Positions 19,462 to 28,203 of a stretch of 64,000 bases of DNA are shown here, piece after piece; within the stretch, counting starts at the first letter, position 1; every line of letters begins with the position of its first letter. The DNA is from an uncultured Dehalococcoidia bacterium (GTDB lineage Bacteria; Chloroflexota; Dehalococcoidia; Lucifugimonadales; CATOSD01), in the NCBI GenBank assembly GCA_951812395.1, contig CATOSD010000001.1, positions 1,116,001-1,180,000 on the forward strand, in the 5' to 3' direction. The position numbers were made by a program, and so were the translations under genes. Under the pieces are notes generated by a model. It saw nothing but the letters and a program-made list of their open reading frames with translations. It ran no database searches and was not told the DNA's origin.

Positions 19462-21726
19462 CTAGCTCCCGTTGGCCTTTGCCGCCTCCAGGATCGCCAC
19501 CGGATTCATCGGCGTCTCGAACAGCCTCGTCCCGGTCGCCTGCTGTAGCGCGTTGGCGACGGCAGGCGTCGGCGGGATTATGTTCGCCTCGCCCACGCCT
19601 CTCACTCCATATGGATGGCCGGGATTGGCGATCTCAACTATCACGGTGTCGATCATCGGTAGGTCCAGGCTGGTCGGCATGCGGTAGTCGAGCAGCGTCG
19701 AGTTGGCCATGCCGCCGCCGTCGTTCATGTAGTACTCCTCGTTGAGCGCCCAGCCGATGCCCTGCACGGAACCGCCCTGCATCTGGCCCTCCACGTAGGA
19801 TGGGTGGATTGCCTTGCCGACGTCCTGCACAGCGGTGAACCGCACGACGTCGGTCTTCCCAGTGTCGGGGTCGACCTCCACGTCCACGATGTTGCCCGCG
19901 AATGAGCCGCCGACGCCCGTGGGGCTTACCGACGCCGACGCGGATATGCCGCCGCCGGTGCGCCCTAGCTGGCCTGCCAACTCCTTGAAGGTCATGTTGA
20001 GCTCGGGGTCCGCGGTGGATCTGATTACCCCGTCCTCCATGCTCACCGAGTCCGCCTCCACGTCCCAGATGGACGCGGCGCGCTCTATCATCTGCTGCTT
20101 CACCGACTGGGCGGCCTCGTAGGCGGCCCATCCGGTGGCGAAGGTGGTGCGGCTGCCGCCGGTCACGGCGGTGAAGCCGATGGAGTCGGTGTCGACAACC
20201 GACGGGCGGATGTCCTCGGCCGGTATCCCCAGCACCTCGGCTGCTTGCATCGAAATGGACGCGCGTGTCCCCCCGATGTCGGTAGAGCCTTCCGTGAGAA
20301 TCACGGCTCCGTCCGCGTTCACCGCGAGGTTGACCGAAGAGTCGAAGCCGATGTTGAACCAGAACCCCACGGCCACGCCGCGGCCCTGGTTATCGCCCAG
20401 GGGCGCGCTGTAGTGCGGATGGTCGCGCATTGCCTCGAGCGTCTCCACAAGGCCCACGCGGTTGAACGTTGGGCCGTCCACGCGGCGTGTGCCTTCTTTG
20501 GCAGCGTTCTTGAGCCTCAGTTCGATGGGGTCCATGCTCAGCTTCTGCGCCAGTTCGTCCACAGCCTGTTCAACGGCAAAGGCCGCGTTTGGCGCTCCGG
20601 GCGCGCGGTATGCCGCCGTCTTCGGCTTGTTCACGACCACGTCGTAGCCGTCTACCACGCCATTCTCGATGTCGTAAGGCGCGAGCGCGCACATTGCGCC
20701 TGCGCCCACGGGCGAGCCGGGGTAGGCGCCCGCCTCGAAGGCCAGCTCCACTTCGGCGGCAGTAATCGTGCCGTCGCGCTTCCCGCCTATCTTGACTCGG
20801 CTCCAGGAGCCGCAGGTCGGGCCGGACGCTTCGAACACGTCCGCACGGCTCATCACCATCTTCACTGCCTGGCCCGTCTTCTTGGACAACAGCGCGGCGA
20901 CCGGCTCCAGGTACACGGGGATCTTGCCGCCGAAGCCGCCGCCTATCTCCATGGGAGTAACCCGAATCTGCGACACCGGCATGTCTAGCAGCGACGCGAG
21001 CGAGTCACGCACCGTGAACGAGCCCTGCGTGCTGCACCACACGTGCAGTCGTCCGTCGCTGTTCCACAGCGCCGTGGCGTTGTGCGGTTCGATGTAGCCC
21101 TGGTGTACGGTCTTCGCGCGATACTCGCGCTCGACGATAACGTCTGCCTCGGCGAAGCCCTTGTCGATGTCGCCTTTGCGATGCTGGAAGTGCTCGGCAA
21201 CGTTGCTGGGCGTGTCGGTCTGCTCGCCGAGCTCAGACGTGAATAGGTCGTCGTGGAGCAGAGTAGCGCCCTCGGCCATCGCCTGCTCAACGGTGATCAC
21301 AGGCGGAAGCACCTCGTACTCCACCTCGATCAGGGCCGCGGCCTCCTCGGCCGCGTGGGCGCTCAGGGCGGCTACGCCTACGACGGCGTGGCCCTTGTAC
21401 AGCACCTTGTCGCTGGCCAGAACGTTGTCGCGGTCGCGCTTTGCGCCCACGTTGTCGCCGCTGGGCGGCAGGTCCGACGCCGTCACCACGGCGCGCACCC
21501 CCGGCATCTCGAGGGCCTTGCTGGGGTCTATCGACACAATCCTGGCGTGCGCGTGGGGGCTGCGCAGCACCTTGGCGTGCAGCAGGCCGGCGGTCGTGAA
21601 GTCCGCGCCATACAGCGCGCGCCCCGTCACCTTGTCGTGTCCGTCGTGGCGTATCGGCCGCGTCCCCACGACCTTGTACTCCACGTTCGACAGTACAATG
21701 TTTGGCTCGTAGTCGGTCGTGGTCAT
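19462..21726 (-). CDS. molybdopterin-binding large subunit of a xanthine dehydrogenase-family hydroxylase
   Basis: The 754-residue protein carries the molybdenum-cofactor motifs of the family: 'EIGGGFGGKIPVYLEPVAA' (~residue 255), 'TAAYRAPGAPNAAFAVEQAV' and the catalytic Glu in 'GVRGVGEANIIPPTPAVANA' (~710). The 'AYRAPGAP' loop lacks the AYxCSFR of form I CO dehydrogenase, so it is not CODH. It probably hydroxylates a heterocycle or aldehyde with water as oxygen donor. The ATG at 21726 follows the 2Fe-2S gene stop by 1 bp; the longer frame to 21969 is a shadow of that gene. Confidence 0.94.
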   Translation of the reverse strand: MTTTDYEPNIVLSNVEYKVVGTRPIRHDGHDKVTGRALYGADFTTAGLLHAKVLRSPHAHARIVSIDPSKALEMPGVRAVVTASDLPPSGDNVGAKRDRDNVLASDKVLYKGHAVVGVAALSAHAAEEAAALIEVEYEVLPPVITVEQAMAEGATLLHDDLFTSELGEQTDTPSNVAEHFQHRKGDIDKGFAEADVIVEREYRAKTVHQGYIEPHNATALWNSDGRLHVWCSTQGSFTVRDSLASLLDMPVSQIRVTPMEIGGGFGGKIPVYLEPVAALLSKKTGQAVKMVMSRADVFEASGPTCGSWSRVKIGGKRDGTITAAEVELAFEAGAYPGSPVGAGAMCALAPYDIENGVVDGYDVVVNKPKTAAYRAPGAPNAAFAVEQAVDELAQKLSMDPIELRLKNAAKEGTRRVDGPTFNRVGLVETLEAMRDHPHYSAPLGDNQGRGVAVGFWFNIGFDSSVNLAVNADGAVILTEGSTDIGGTRASISMQAAEVLGIPAEDIRPSVVDTDSIGFTAVTGGSRTTFATGWAAYEAAQSVKQQMIERAASIWDVEADSVSMEDGVIRSTADPELNMTFKELAGQLGRTGGGISASASVSPTGVGGSFAGNIVDVEVDPDTGKTDVVRFTAVQDVGKAIHPSYVEGQMQGGSVQGIGWALNEEYYMNDGGGMANSTLLDYRMPTSLDLPMIDTVIVEIANPGHPYGVRGVGEANIIPPTPAVANALQQATGTRLFETPMNPVAILEAAKANGS

Positions 21727-21727
21727 C

Positions 21728-22207
21728 CTAGGCCTCCTGCATCTTGACCGCCGCGTCCTGCACGGCGCGGACGATCTTGTCGTAACCCGTGCAGCGGCAC
21801 AGGTTGTTGGCCAACCAGAAGCGTATCTCGTGCTCTGAAGGGTTGGGGTTCTGGTCGAGCAGCGCCTTAGAGGCCACGATGAACCCTGGCGTGCAGATGC
21901 CGCACTGCAGCGCCGCGTTCTCCAGGAACGCCGTCTGCACCGGGTGTAGGCCCTGCGGCGTCGCGACACCCTCGATGGTCGTTATCTCCTTGCCCTCGGC
22001 CTCGACGCCGAGCACCAGGCAGGATGTCACGATGCGGCCGTCGAATATCACCGTGCAGGCGCCGCAGTTGCCGTCGTTGCAGCCCTCTTTGCTGCCTGTC
22101 AGGCCAATCACGTCGCGCAGGCACTCGAGCAGGCTCTGCCGGGGCTCGCACAGAAAGTCCACGTGCTCCCCGTTGATAGTGGTCTGAACATAGGTCTTCG
22201 CGGGCAT
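21728..22207 (-). CDS. 2Fe-2S small subunit of the molybdenum hydroxylase
   Basis: The 159-residue protein has a plant-type ferredoxin domain ('KEGCNDGNCGACTVIFDG', later 'SCLVLG') and an alpha-helical domain with the second cluster ('QCGICTPGFIVASKALL' and 'LCRCTGYDKIVRAVQ'). It passes electrons from the Mo site to FAD. It lies between the FAD and Mo subunit genes with gaps of 10 bp and 1 bp. Confidence 0.96.
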   Translation of the reverse strand: MPAKTYVQTTINGEHVDFLCEPRQSLLECLRDVIGLTGSKEGCNDGNCGACTVIFDGRIVTSCLVLGVEAEGKEITTIEGVATPQGLHPVQTAFLENAALQCGICTPGFIVASKALLDQNPNPSEHEIRFWLANNLCRCTGYDKIVRAVQDAAVKMQEA

Positions 22208-22217
22208 CTATGCCTCC

Positions 22218-23081
22218 TTAACTGGCTCTCTCGATAGCAGTGTTCAGTGCGCGCCGCGTAAGCACGTTGCACAGGTGCTTGCGGTACTCGATGGTGCCGC
22301 GCATATCCGTGATGGGTCGCGCCGCCTCCTCGGCGATGCTGGCGGCCTCCTGGACGCTCTCGTCGTTGACCGGCTTGCCGACCAGCGCCTCTCCGGCCTC
22401 TCGCACGAACAGAGGCGTGGGCGCGACAGACGCCAGGCACACGCGAGCGGACTTGAAGACGCCGTCCTCGATTTCCACCGACACCCCGGCGCCCGCGACG
22501 GCAATGTCCATCTCGTTGCGTGGGATGAAGCGCAGATAGCGCGCGCCCGAGTTGGCCGCCGGTGCGGGGAAGTGAATGGAGACGAGCAGCTCACCGTCCA
22601 CAAGCACGTTGCGGCCCGGGGCGGTGCAGAAGTCCTCCACCGCAAGCTGCCGGTTGCCGTTGGGCCCGGCAATGTTGCAGGTTGCCCCTAGCGCGACCAT
22701 TACGGGAATCGAGTCGCCGCTCGGCGCGGCGTTGCACAGGTTGCCGCCGAGCGAGGCCCGGCCCTGTATCTGCGTGCCGCCGATCAGCGTCGCGGCGTCG
22801 ATCAGGCCGGCGTAGGCGTTGCTCACGGCTGTGTTGCCGTAGATGCGGTAACAGGGGACTGCCGCCCCCAGCGTGAGTCCCGAGTCGGGGTCATACGTGA
22901 TCTCGTTGAGCTCCGGGATGTTCTTGCCGTCGACCACCAGGTCGGTGTCCGAGCGCCCGACCCTGAGCGCCACCAGCAGGTCGGTGCCTCCGGCCAACAC
23001 GCGGCCTCGGCCTCCCGCATCGGCGAGCAAGTCGACCGCCTCTCTGACCGAGTGGGGACTTTCGTAGTCAATCCACTTCAA
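22218..23081 (-). CDS. FAD-binding medium subunit of the molybdenum hydroxylase
   Basis: The 287-residue subunit shows 'GRGRVLAGGTDLLVALRVG' (first FAD pyrophosphate loop) and 'TLIGGTQIQGRASLGGNLCNAAPSGD' (second, with the family's 'xGGNLCNASPxxD' pattern), and the C-terminal CODH-flavoprotein domain. It is the first gene of the three-gene operon, in the order FAD, FeS, Mo. AGGAGG lies ahead of the ATG. Confidence 0.95.
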   Translation of the reverse strand: MKWIDYESPHSVREAVDLLADAGGRGRVLAGGTDLLVALRVGRSDTDLVVDGKNIPELNEITYDPDSGLTLGAAVPCYRIYGNTAVSNAYAGLIDAATLIGGTQIQGRASLGGNLCNAAPSGDSIPVMVALGATCNIAGPNGNRQLAVEDFCTAPGRNVLVDGELLVSIHFPAPAANSGARYLRFIPRNEMDIAVAGAGVSVEIEDGVFKSARVCLASVAPTPLFVREAGEALVGKPVNDESVQEAASIAEEAARPITDMRGTIEYRKHLCNVLTRRALNTAIERAS

Positions 23082-23424
23082 AGGTCTACCTCCTTAATCC
23101 TAATTGAGTCAAACTGGGACTTTCTGTGTCATTCTGGTCAATTCGCGCTGATTGTTGATCGCCGCCGCGCTGGTGTGCGTGCACACGCAGAGATGGGCAG
23201 CAGGCGGCAAAAGTATAGCAAAGCGCGCCAAGCAGAACAACAACGACACGCCCATGTGTACTGACTCAGGCGGTGTACTCATTCCCCGACCATCAGCGTG
23301 AGAGCGAAGAGTGCGACACCGCCGCATTGCAGCCGGCTGGCGGCCTACCAGAAGCCTGATGGAGTGCTGCAACAATGCCCCGCAATCTGGCCGGCAGAAG
23401 TAGTTTCCGGATGAACGCCTGACT
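23082..23424. other. 343-bp intergenic gap
   Basis: No convincing gene on either strand; the open frames lack protein-like composition. It should contain the promoter of the FAD-FeS-Mo operon (minus strand). I see no clear boxes or hairpin. Confidence 0.5.
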
Positions 23425-25062
23425 CTACATCTGCGGCTGCGAGGTGTCGCCGGCCCCGTCTCGCGCGGGAATCTTGAGGAACACGGTAACCACGAGGCTA
23501 ATCGCGACCAGAGTCAGACTGATCGTGAAGACGTCGCTTATGGCCCCGGAGAGTGATGTCTTGAGCGCGGTCAGGAACTGGTCTGCCGCCTGCTGGCCTC
23601 CCGTGCCCGTGAACCGCGACTGGAGTTCCGCCAGCGCGGACGGGTCGACGAGGGCCTGTGGGTTTTGCTCAATCGCCTCGATTCGTTCCGGAGGCAGCGT
23701 GTCTCTCACGGAATCCGGCAGCATCTCATCGAGCTTAGTGGCGAACCTGTTGGACAGTACCGCGCCGAACAGCGCCAGCCCGAGCATTCCGCCGATCGAC
23801 CTGTAAAACTGTATCGCCGAGGTCGCCGTCCCCATCAGGTTGAAGGGGATGGAATTCTGAACGGCGAGCATGAACGTCGGGAACGTGGAGCCGAGACCGG
23901 CGCCCATTATCGCTATGTACGCGACGGCGCGGGCGAACGAAGTGTTCTGGTCCATCGTCGACACGAGATATAGTCCCACTGTCATCACCGCTATGCCACC
24001 CAGCCCGAAGGCCCGATAGCGCAGGCCTGTCCGCGCCAGCAGCTGCCCCGACAGTGTGGCGCCAACCACGATACCCAGCATCATCGGCGTGAGGAAGCTG
24101 CCGCTACCGGTCGCGGACGCACCGAGCACCCCCTGGAAAAACAGCGGTACGAATATGATCGCGCCAAACATGCCAAAGCCCGTGAGGAACGTTACCACCA
24201 CCGTCACCGTCACCATCCGGTTCCGGTAGATCTCCAGAGGCATAATTGGCGATTCGCTCCTGTGCTCAATCGTGACGAACGCAGCGACCATGGTCACCCC
24301 AAGTATCAGCAGTCCGACCACCTGTGGCGTGGCCCATCCGTACTGGACTCCACCCCAGGAAAGCGCGAGCAGAATCGGGACCACTGCCAGCACCAGCGCC
24401 ACCATTCCCGGATAGTCGTGCTTGCGGTTCTCCACCTCGGGCCTGATGGCTGGGAATAGGAAGACGATGAGCAACAGCACGGGAACGCCGATGGGGACGT
24501 TTACCAGAAACACCCAGTTCCAGGAGATGTTGTCGGTTATGAAGCCGCCGAGCGTGGGCCCAATGACCGACGACATCCCGAACACGACCCCTATGAACCC
24601 CTGGTACTTGCCCCTCGTCTCTGGTGGGAACAGATCGGCTATGGCCGTAAAGCTGTTCACCATGATGATACCGCCGCCGATTCCCTGTATCGCCCTGAAT
24701 GCGATCAGCTGGTTCATCGTCTGGCTCATGCCCGCCAAGACGGACCCGATCAGGAAAACGGTTATGCCTGCCACAAAGAAGACCTTGCGGCCGTGAATGT
24801 CCGTCAGGCGGCCGACTATTGGCACGGCGGTGGTGGACGCGACGAGGTAGGCGGTGGTTACCCAGGTGAAGCGGTCGAATCCTCCCAGGTCGGCGATGAT
24901 CCTCGGCATTGCCGTCGCCACGATGGTCTGATCGAGAGACGCCAGGAACATCGCCAGCAGCACGCCAATCATCGTCAGGACGACCTGACGCCTTGGCATT
25001 TGGACGAAGTCCCGGGCTACCGACTGATCGGCTATGGCTGCCGGATGACTGCGATCGTTCAT
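23425..25062 (-). CDS. MFS multidrug efflux transporter, DHA2 (14-TM) family
   Basis: The 545-residue protein has 14 predicted membrane segments. Motif A is 'GRLTDIHGRKVFFVAGI' and the DHA2 start is 'LAMFLASLDQTIVATAMPRI', with 'RAIQGIGGGIIMVNSF' (motif B region with R and G-rich segment) and 'SSVIGPTLGGFITDNISWNWVFLVNVP' (motif C). It expels drugs or hydrophobic compounds by proton exchange. The C-terminal half has an acidic loop ('ALAELQSRFTGTGGQQ'). Alone on its strand; no regulator gene adjacent. Confidence 0.94.
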   Translation of the reverse strand: MNDRSHPAAIADQSVARDFVQMPRRQVVLTMIGVLLAMFLASLDQTIVATAMPRIIADLGGFDRFTWVTTAYLVASTTAVPIVGRLTDIHGRKVFFVAGITVFLIGSVLAGMSQTMNQLIAFRAIQGIGGGIIMVNSFTAIADLFPPETRGKYQGFIGVVFGMSSVIGPTLGGFITDNISWNWVFLVNVPIGVPVLLLIVFLFPAIRPEVENRKHDYPGMVALVLAVVPILLALSWGGVQYGWATPQVVGLLILGVTMVAAFVTIEHRSESPIMPLEIYRNRMVTVTVVVTFLTGFGMFGAIIFVPLFFQGVLGASATGSGSFLTPMMLGIVVGATLSGQLLARTGLRYRAFGLGGIAVMTVGLYLVSTMDQNTSFARAVAYIAIMGAGLGSTFPTFMLAVQNSIPFNLMGTATSAIQFYRSIGGMLGLALFGAVLSNRFATKLDEMLPDSVRDTLPPERIEAIEQNPQALVDPSALAELQSRFTGTGGQQAADQFLTALKTSLSGAISDVFTISLTLVAISLVVTVFLKIPARDGAGDTSQPQM

Positions 25063-25192
25063 ACTCGCCTTGCGCCCGACTGTCGGCCCGGTGCGGCTCC
25101 TTGTAACGTCAGCACATCGGACCCTGCGGCTTGCTGAAGTCTCAATTGTACGCCCTGGCGGCGGAGGGCGTCCACGCGGAAGTCGCCGCCAG

Positions 25193-25801
25193 TCAGGGCG
25201 TGCACAGTGGCTCGATGAGCTTGCTCTTCCGCACCGTAACCGCCCGAATGTAGGTGTTGCGCTCAGCCTCAGTCCATTCCGGAAACGGATTGTTTACTCC
25301 CTCGGTAACCGATGTCACCCACTCCCTCGGCAGGGCGATCGCCTCGGCCACCGCGCTCACCTCCGCCACCACCTCCGCGACGCGCGGAGGACCGGCGTTG
25401 CTCGCCGCGTTCAACGCCTCGGCGTATGCCCAGCCGTTGTCGGTGTAGTACCCGCAGGCGTCGGCCAGCTCAGCCGACGTGACGCCCCTCGCCGTCAGCC
25501 ACGAACGCGCCTCGGCCACGTCCGAGTCCGTCACCGGCTGAAACTCCGTCGGCGTGACGCCTTGCATGGCCTGTCCGGCCCGTCCCGCGCCCGGGTCGTC
25601 GCCCGTCACCGCCGATGGCGGCGCGGGCCCTGCGCCAGACGGAGGGGAACCGGAGATGCATCCGCACAACAGCCCCGCGAAGGCGACCACCGCCAGGACG
25701 CCTGCAACGCGCCGCGCTCCCTGAGTTCGTGTCCACCTGCCGATGCTGGCAACCAACGCGCCGGCCCCCCGTGGCGAGTCGAGCGCCCTTCTCTCTGTCA
25801 T
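25193..25801 (-). CDS. putative lipoprotein, function unknown
   Basis: A ~202-residue protein with a basic N-terminus, a hydrophobic stretch 'VAGVLAVVAFAGLLCGCIS' resembling a lipoprotein signal (Cys after 'LCG', not a perfect lipobox), then a Gly/Pro/Ala linker and a helical domain ('SWLTARGVTSAELADACGYY', 'EWVTSVTEGVNNPFPEWTEAE'). The start at ATG 25801 has AGGAGG about 7 bp upstream; the ATG at 25825 does not. No family recognised. Its promoter would lie in the region now occupied by a dispersed repeat. Confidence 0.6.
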   Translation of the reverse strand: MTERRALDSPRGAGALVASIGRWTRTQGARRVAGVLAVVAFAGLLCGCISGSPPSGAGPAPPSAVTGDDPGAGRAGQAMQGVTPTEFQPVTDSDVAEARSWLTARGVTSAELADACGYYTDNGWAYAEALNAASNAGPPRVAEVVAEVSAVAEAIALPREWVTSVTEGVNNPFPEWTEAERNTYIRAVTVRKSKLIEPLCTP

Positions 25802-25820
25802 CCCGCCAGCCCTCCTATCC

Positions 25821-25849
25821 GTCATTCCGAGCGTAGCCGAGGAATCTAA
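25821..25849 (+). repeat. dispersed repeat GTCATTCCGAGCGTAGCCGAGGAATCT, copy 1
   Basis: Near-identical to 28052-28080 (two or three differences). A short repeat of this kind is widespread in several bacterial phyla and is often found between genes. Confidence 0.7.
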
Positions 25850-26125
25850 GAAGTGCGCCGGCGGTCTCCCCCGCCTGTCGTTGCCAACGCGGTTGGCGAG
25901 TGTCCTCCTACCAAGGCATAAGTCGACTCCGCCCAGTCATCCTCGCAGACCCCGCTAGGAGAGTGTATGGAGTTTCCTCAAGTTCATGCTCTTCTTGTAA
26001 ACTAGAGCAAACTCTGTATGACTCCGAATAGCGAACCCGGCAAGGACTGCTTGATAGGGCATTGCTGAATACCACCTCGCAAAGAAAGACGCGAATCGGC
26101 ATTCAGCCCTTCAGATAGACTACTG

Positions 26126-27057
26126 AGAAACTATCTCAGAATCCTGACCCACAAATACATTGGCTGGTTTCTGGTCTGATTCATATAGTTTCTCCAAAAG
26201 CGTCGGGAGGAATCGTATGGGGAATGAGGAGACGTTAGGAACCATCTGGGAAGTACCGGACGAGCTTTGGGAACGCATCGAGCCTATCATTCTGGAGCGA
26301 GACCCACCCAAGGCAAGGGGCCGCAAGCGCGCCAATCCTCGACAGATGCTCAACGGCATCATCTTCCGGATGCGCAGCGGGTGTCAATGGAACCGATTGC
26401 CGAGAGAGCTTGGGGACGACAGCACGATCCATCGCACCTTTCAGAGGTGGGTGGAACGGGGTGTCTTGCGCCGAATGTGGGGAGCGTTGGTGGAGGGGTG
26501 CGAAGAGTTGGGCGGCGTGGACTGGGAATGGCAGGCTGCGGACGGCGCCATGGGCAAGGCACGTTTTGGGGGGACCTGATTGGGCCCAACCCGACGGACC
26601 GTGGCAAGGCTGGTAGCAAGCGGAGTCTCCTTGTGGATGGAGGGGGCGGCCCTTTGAGCATCGCGGTTGCGGGAGCAAACGTCCATGACGCCAAGTTGTT
26701 GGAGGCGACCCTTTCCGCCATTGTGGTCAAGCGGCCGCAGCCCAGGGAGGAGGAACCCCAACACCTGTGTCTGGACAAAGGGTATGACAATCCTTCGGGG
26801 CGTCGGGCTGCCGCCGGACACGGCTATCGGGAGCACATCCGACGCATCGGAGAGGAGAAGCTGGACGGCTCTGGACAGAAGCGGTATCCGGCGCGTCGGT
26901 GGGTTGTGGAACGGACGCTGGCATGGCTCTCAAAGTGTCGTGCGGTTCTGGTTCGCTACGATAAGAAGGCGTCGAACTACCTCGGAGTACTGCAACTCGC
27001 TTGCACGCTTCTGTGGTTCCGTCGTCAGTGGCGTCTGACTGTTTTGAGATAGTTTCT
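26126..27057 (+). mobile_element. IS5-family insertion sequence
   Basis: Bounded by inverted repeats AGAAACTATCTCA (26126-26138) and TGAGATAGTTTCT (27045-27057), a perfect 13-bp match. It encloses a two-frame transposase. No clear target duplication can be read from the flanks. Its right end abuts the ribosome site of the downstream membrane-protein gene. Confidence 0.85.
26217..27052 (+). CDS. IS5-family transposase, two frames joined by a probable -1 frameshift
   Basis: The first frame (ATG 26217 behind GGAGG, to TGA 26577-26579) carries the N-terminal helix-turn-helix region ('WERIEPIILE', 'RMRSGCQWNRLPRELGDDST') and the first catalytic Asp ('QAADGAMGKARF'). The second frame continues 'IGPNPTDRGKAGSKRSLLVDG' with the second Asp ('CLDKGYDNP') and the Glu ('RWVVERTLAWLSKCRAVL'). 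The frames overlap at TTTTGGGGGGACC (about 26565-26577); stepping back one base on the G6 run joins them without loss. This orfA/orfB layout is typical of IS5-type elements. All three DDE residues remain, so it may be active. Confidence 0.85.
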
Positions 27058-27069
27058 TAGGAGTAGGCA

Positions 27070-27444
27070 ATGTCCGAAGATGCCGCGCCTGAGGCGGCGA
27101 ATGGGTCTGTGAAGAGGGGACTTTTCGTGGGCCTGGCTTCGGGCCTGGTCGCCATCACCTGCTGCGTGTCGCCCGTGGTGCTGGCGCTGCTGGGTGTGGC
27201 GACCGCCGCCGAAGCGGTGACGCTCGGAGACACGCTCTACTACACCTACGGCTGGTACTTTCGGGCAGCGGGACTAGCCGTAGCGGCCCTGGCCGTCATC
27301 CTGTTTCTGCGAGGGCGCGGCGTCTGCAACGTGCGTGGCGCGTACCAGTACCGCCGTATGCTGATAGTCCTGGTGGCGTCGGGCGCGGCCACATACGTCG
27401 CTCTGTTCTGGTTCACCAAGTACCTCGGCATTTGGTTCGGCTGA
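27070..27444 (+). CDS. MerT-like small membrane protein with a CC motif
   Basis: The 124-residue protein has three to four membrane segments. The first contains vicinal cysteines, 'GLVAITCCVSPVVLALLGV', as in MerT-type mercury transporters; a further Cys lies in 'GRGVCNVRGAYQYRR'. Heavy-metal or thiol-reactive ion transport is plausible. There is no merR, merP or merA nearby, so the mercury link is only by motif. The GGAG ribosome site starts 3 bp after the IS5 end, so the native promoter has been displaced. Confidence 0.6.
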   Translation: MSEDAAPEAANGSVKRGLFVGLASGLVAITCCVSPVVLALLGVATAAEAVTLGDTLYYTYGWYFRAAGLAVAALAVILFLRGRGVCNVRGAYQYRRMLIVLVASGAATYVALFWFTKYLGIWFG

Positions 27445-27485
27445 ACGGCGCATCGATCGAAGTGGGCGCACACGCGCCCCCGCCC

Positions 27486-27857
27486 CTATCCCCCCGTCGG
27501 TATGACCGCGCGCTTGTGCGTCGCCACGCCGATCTTCTTGTCGCCCTCGAACGCCTCGATGGCAAACGTGAGCCGGTTGCGGTTCACCTCAGACAGCTCC
27601 GACCGCACCTGCACCCACCTGCCGAGCGCCGTGGGCGCCATGTGGCGCATCCCGTCCACCGCGTAGCCGACGGTGGTGTGTCCGTCCGGCAGGTTGGGCT
27701 CCGTCACCCGGATACTGGCCTGCTCCATCAGGCCAAGAAGCGACGGCGTGGAGAGCACGTCGGCCCCCTCTCTGCCCATGCGGTTGGTCGTCATCTCTCT
27801 CGTCACCTCGGTCTCCAGCAAAAAGCTCTGGCCGGGGCTGAAGTTGTCCATCGTCAT
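27486..27857 (-). CDS. FlK-like hotdog thioesterase
   Basis: A 123-residue hotdog-fold protein with the pattern of fluoroacetyl-CoA thioesterase FlK: 'VLSTPSLLGLMEQASIRV' (Thr and Glu of the catalytic triad), 'TTVGYAVDGMRHMAPTALG' (His) and 'SELSEVNRNRLTFAIEAFEG', 'GVATHKRAVI'. Many relatives act on other small acyl-CoAs, so fluoroacetate resistance should not be assumed. It converges with the MerT-like gene. Confidence 0.85.
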   Translation of the reverse strand: MTMDNFSPGQSFLLETEVTREMTTNRMGREGADVLSTPSLLGLMEQASIRVTEPNLPDGHTTVGYAVDGMRHMAPTALGRWVQVRSELSEVNRNRLTFAIEAFEGDKKIGVATHKRAVIPTGG

Positions 27858-28051
27858 GTGCGGTAGCCTCCGCGTAGTCCAAAATTCGGCTCAGTGTGCG
27901 TCGTGGCCGTTCAGCCGACCATGCCGCGGCCCAACTATAGCACAGTTACAGAACGCCCCCAATCTCCCGAAGCACGGTCGCCAGACGTTCTCGATTTCCC
28001 TGCCGTCATCCCTTCCTCCCCCGTCCACGCCATTCCGGCCCATACTCTGTC

Positions 28052-28080
28052 GTCATTCCGAGCGCAGCCGAGGAATCCAA
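28052..28080 (+). repeat. dispersed repeat GTCATTCCGAGCGCAGCCGAGGAATCC, copy 2
   Basis: Second copy of the repeat at 25821-25849. It lies in the 346-bp gap between the thioesterase gene and the IS1380 remnant; otherwise the gap holds only the left end of that element. Confidence 0.7.
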
Positions 28081-28203
28081 AGACACCGCCCGCACCCAAA
28101 TCCACCGCCTAGTTGCAAAAGAAGGCCTCGTTGGAGCCGGTTGTAAAGCCGGCTATGATGGTAGCTATCAACAACAACCCATCACCAACGAGGTGCGACT
28201 GTT

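Noticed and set aside
19462-23081. Aerobic CO dehydrogenase (coxMSL)
   Set aside because: Gene order fits but the large subunit lacks the AYxCSFR loop and there are no cox accessory genes.
23109-23375. Minus-strand 88-codon frame between the hydroxylase operon and the efflux pump
   Set aside because: No ribosome site, no protein-like pattern and biased composition.
27070-27444. A complete mercury-resistance operon
   Set aside because: Only the MerT-like gene is present; merR, merP and merA are absent from the neighbourhood.
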